A model generated the notes under the pieces. That model did not search any database, had not been told where the DNA came from, and worked only from the letters and a program-made list of their open reading frames with translations. This document shows, piece by piece, positions 6,250-7,200 of a stretch of 7,200 nucleotides of DNA. How positions within the stretch are numbered: position 1 is the stretch's first letter; every line of letters starts with the position of its first letter. The DNA is from Bacteroidota bacterium. Lineage in GTDB: Bacteria > Bacteroidota > Ignavibacteria > Ignavibacteriales > Ignavibacteriaceae. Location: the NCBI GenBank assembly GCA_021796135.1, contig JAJYOQ010000206.1, forward strand, positions 1-7,200, given 5' to 3'. A program made the translations under genes and the position numbers.

Positions 6250-7200
6250 ATTTCGCCTCGAATAGTAACCTTATGATGAGTCCTACTACTGGAGCACTTG
6301 GAAAAGTCTCTACAGTCCTCAATATTGAGGGCACAATTAATATGCCTTCATCAAACGCAGTCTTTGCAGACTCTGCGACAAAAACTTGCACTGTTAATAT
6401 CGGCTCAACAGGAGCCCTTAATGTTGGAAAGTACTTGACACCTTACATTACTGGAGTTAATAATGACGGCGTTGTTACATCAATAAATGTTGCAAACGGT
6501 GGGGCGCTTAATATCCTTAACGGTGGAACAGCAGATTTTACTAATCCAGGTGCAATTATTACAGGTGCCGGATCATTCGCATTAAATGCCGGAGGCACAA
6601 TAAACATCGGTGCAGTAACGGGATTAGATGCTGCAAGCGGACCAATCCAAACCACAGGTACAAACACCTTTAGCACTGGAGCTAATTTCTCTTATGTAGG
6701 TACATCACCACAAACAACAGGTTCTCTATTACCTGATACAGTTAATAACTTAACAATAAACGATACTGCCGGTGTAGCTACCACTGACTCCTTGGCAATA
6801 AATGGTGTATTGACCATAAATGGTAAGTTAATTAATGATAAAGGAATTAAATGTAACGGTACAGCTACCGTCAACGGAATTTATCAGCATAATATGGATG
6901 GCGGTATTATTCCAACAGCAACTTGGGATACAGGTTCTACATGTCTTGTAACAGGTAGTAAAACTCTCGGTCCAACAGGTGCTAACCAAAACTTCTATAA
7001 TTTCACTGTTGATTGTGACTCGTTACTTTCGCAATCATATCCAGCTCACTTTGACATGGCTAGTAATACAATAGCCGGGACGGTAACCATTCAAAGCACT
7101 AATAGTACTAATCCTTCTTCGCCATTATTCTATGCTCTCACAGGGTATGAGGTCGCAGGCAGTCCTAAAACTATTACAATAAATGGAAACTTTGTAGTAG
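6201..7200 (+). pseudogene. Continuation of the beta-strand-repeat surface protein in the -1 frame (runs off window)
   Basis: Codons starting at positions divisible by three are open from 6201 (after a TAG at 6198-6200) to the window end, about 333 codons. The translation is low-charge and Thr/Asn/Gly-rich with repeated short strands: 'TITVNLGDTVNF', 'TVNIGSTGALNVGKY', 'INVANGGALNIL', 'GTINIGAVTG', 'NFSYVGTSPQTTGSLLPDTV', 'NNLTINDTAGVATTDSLAI' and 'NGVLTINGKLI'. The 'LLPDTVNNLTINDTAGV' and 'LTINGKL' phrases are a style I know from beta-strand-repeat surface proteins of Ignavibacteria-like genomes, which usually end in a T9SS tail; that end lies beyond the window. ATG codons at 6273 and 6276 lack a signal peptide, so separate export is unlikely. 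Minus-strand open frames over this stretch are shadows of its codon bias. Confidence 0.8.

Noticed and set aside
6197..6874. Three minus-strand open frames opposite the surface-protein gene
   Set aside because: Their translations are hydrophobic, Pro/Val-rich complements of Thr/Asn/Gly codons; the plus strand stays open throughout with coherent beta-repeat sequence.

Overview
The window looks like the chromosome of an AT-rich, Gram-negative member of the Bacteroidota/Chlorobiota side of the tree, most likely an Ignavibacteria-type lineage. The evidence is a type IX secretion (T9SS) C-terminal tail with the Tyr-Pro-Asn-Pro-Phe-Asn-Pro signature, a large TonB-dependent receptor with an N-terminal carboxypeptidase-regulatory-like domain, and long beta-strand-repeat secreted proteins. 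The lineage is inferred from protein style, not from a marker gene.

Layout. Minus strand, read right to left: an outer-membrane TonB-dependent receptor (4856 to 2046) whose reading frame is broken by one in-frame TGA at 3534-3536; then a secreted beta-helix protein with a T9SS sorting tail (1867 to 350); then the first 65 codons of a GntR-family regulator (195 to 1, running off the window). The intergenic gaps hold a compact double-hairpin repeat (1915-1975), a GC-rich hairpin island (298-333), an 8-bp-periodic TCCA repeat (263-284) and an AT-only inverted repeat just upstream of the regulator (230-249). About 750 bases without a gene (4857-5607) separate these genes from a divergent plus-strand gene. 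This stretch carries a second copy of the TCCA repeat, a 9-bp tandem repeat upstream of the receptor, and a sigma70-like promoter with a 12-bp palindrome at its predicted start point, followed by a leader of about 210 nt. The plus-strand gene encodes a large secreted beta-strand-repeat protein. It starts at 5608, loses its frame by a -1 shift between about 6201 and 6249, and then stays open in the new frame to the window end.

How the genes may work together: receptor, surface beta-helix protein and GntR regulator on one strand fit a small substrate-uptake locus, probably for a carbohydrate or another polymer. Nothing here identifies the substrate. Two of the three long genes carry exactly one frame-breaking lesion each. 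Either this is a draft or metagenomic sequence with errors, or two surface-protein genes are decaying or switched off. I see no CRISPR array, tRNA, rRNA or intact mobile element, and no clear evidence of a wholly new system. The most notable items are the two lesions, the dispersed intergenic repeats and the palindromic promoter.
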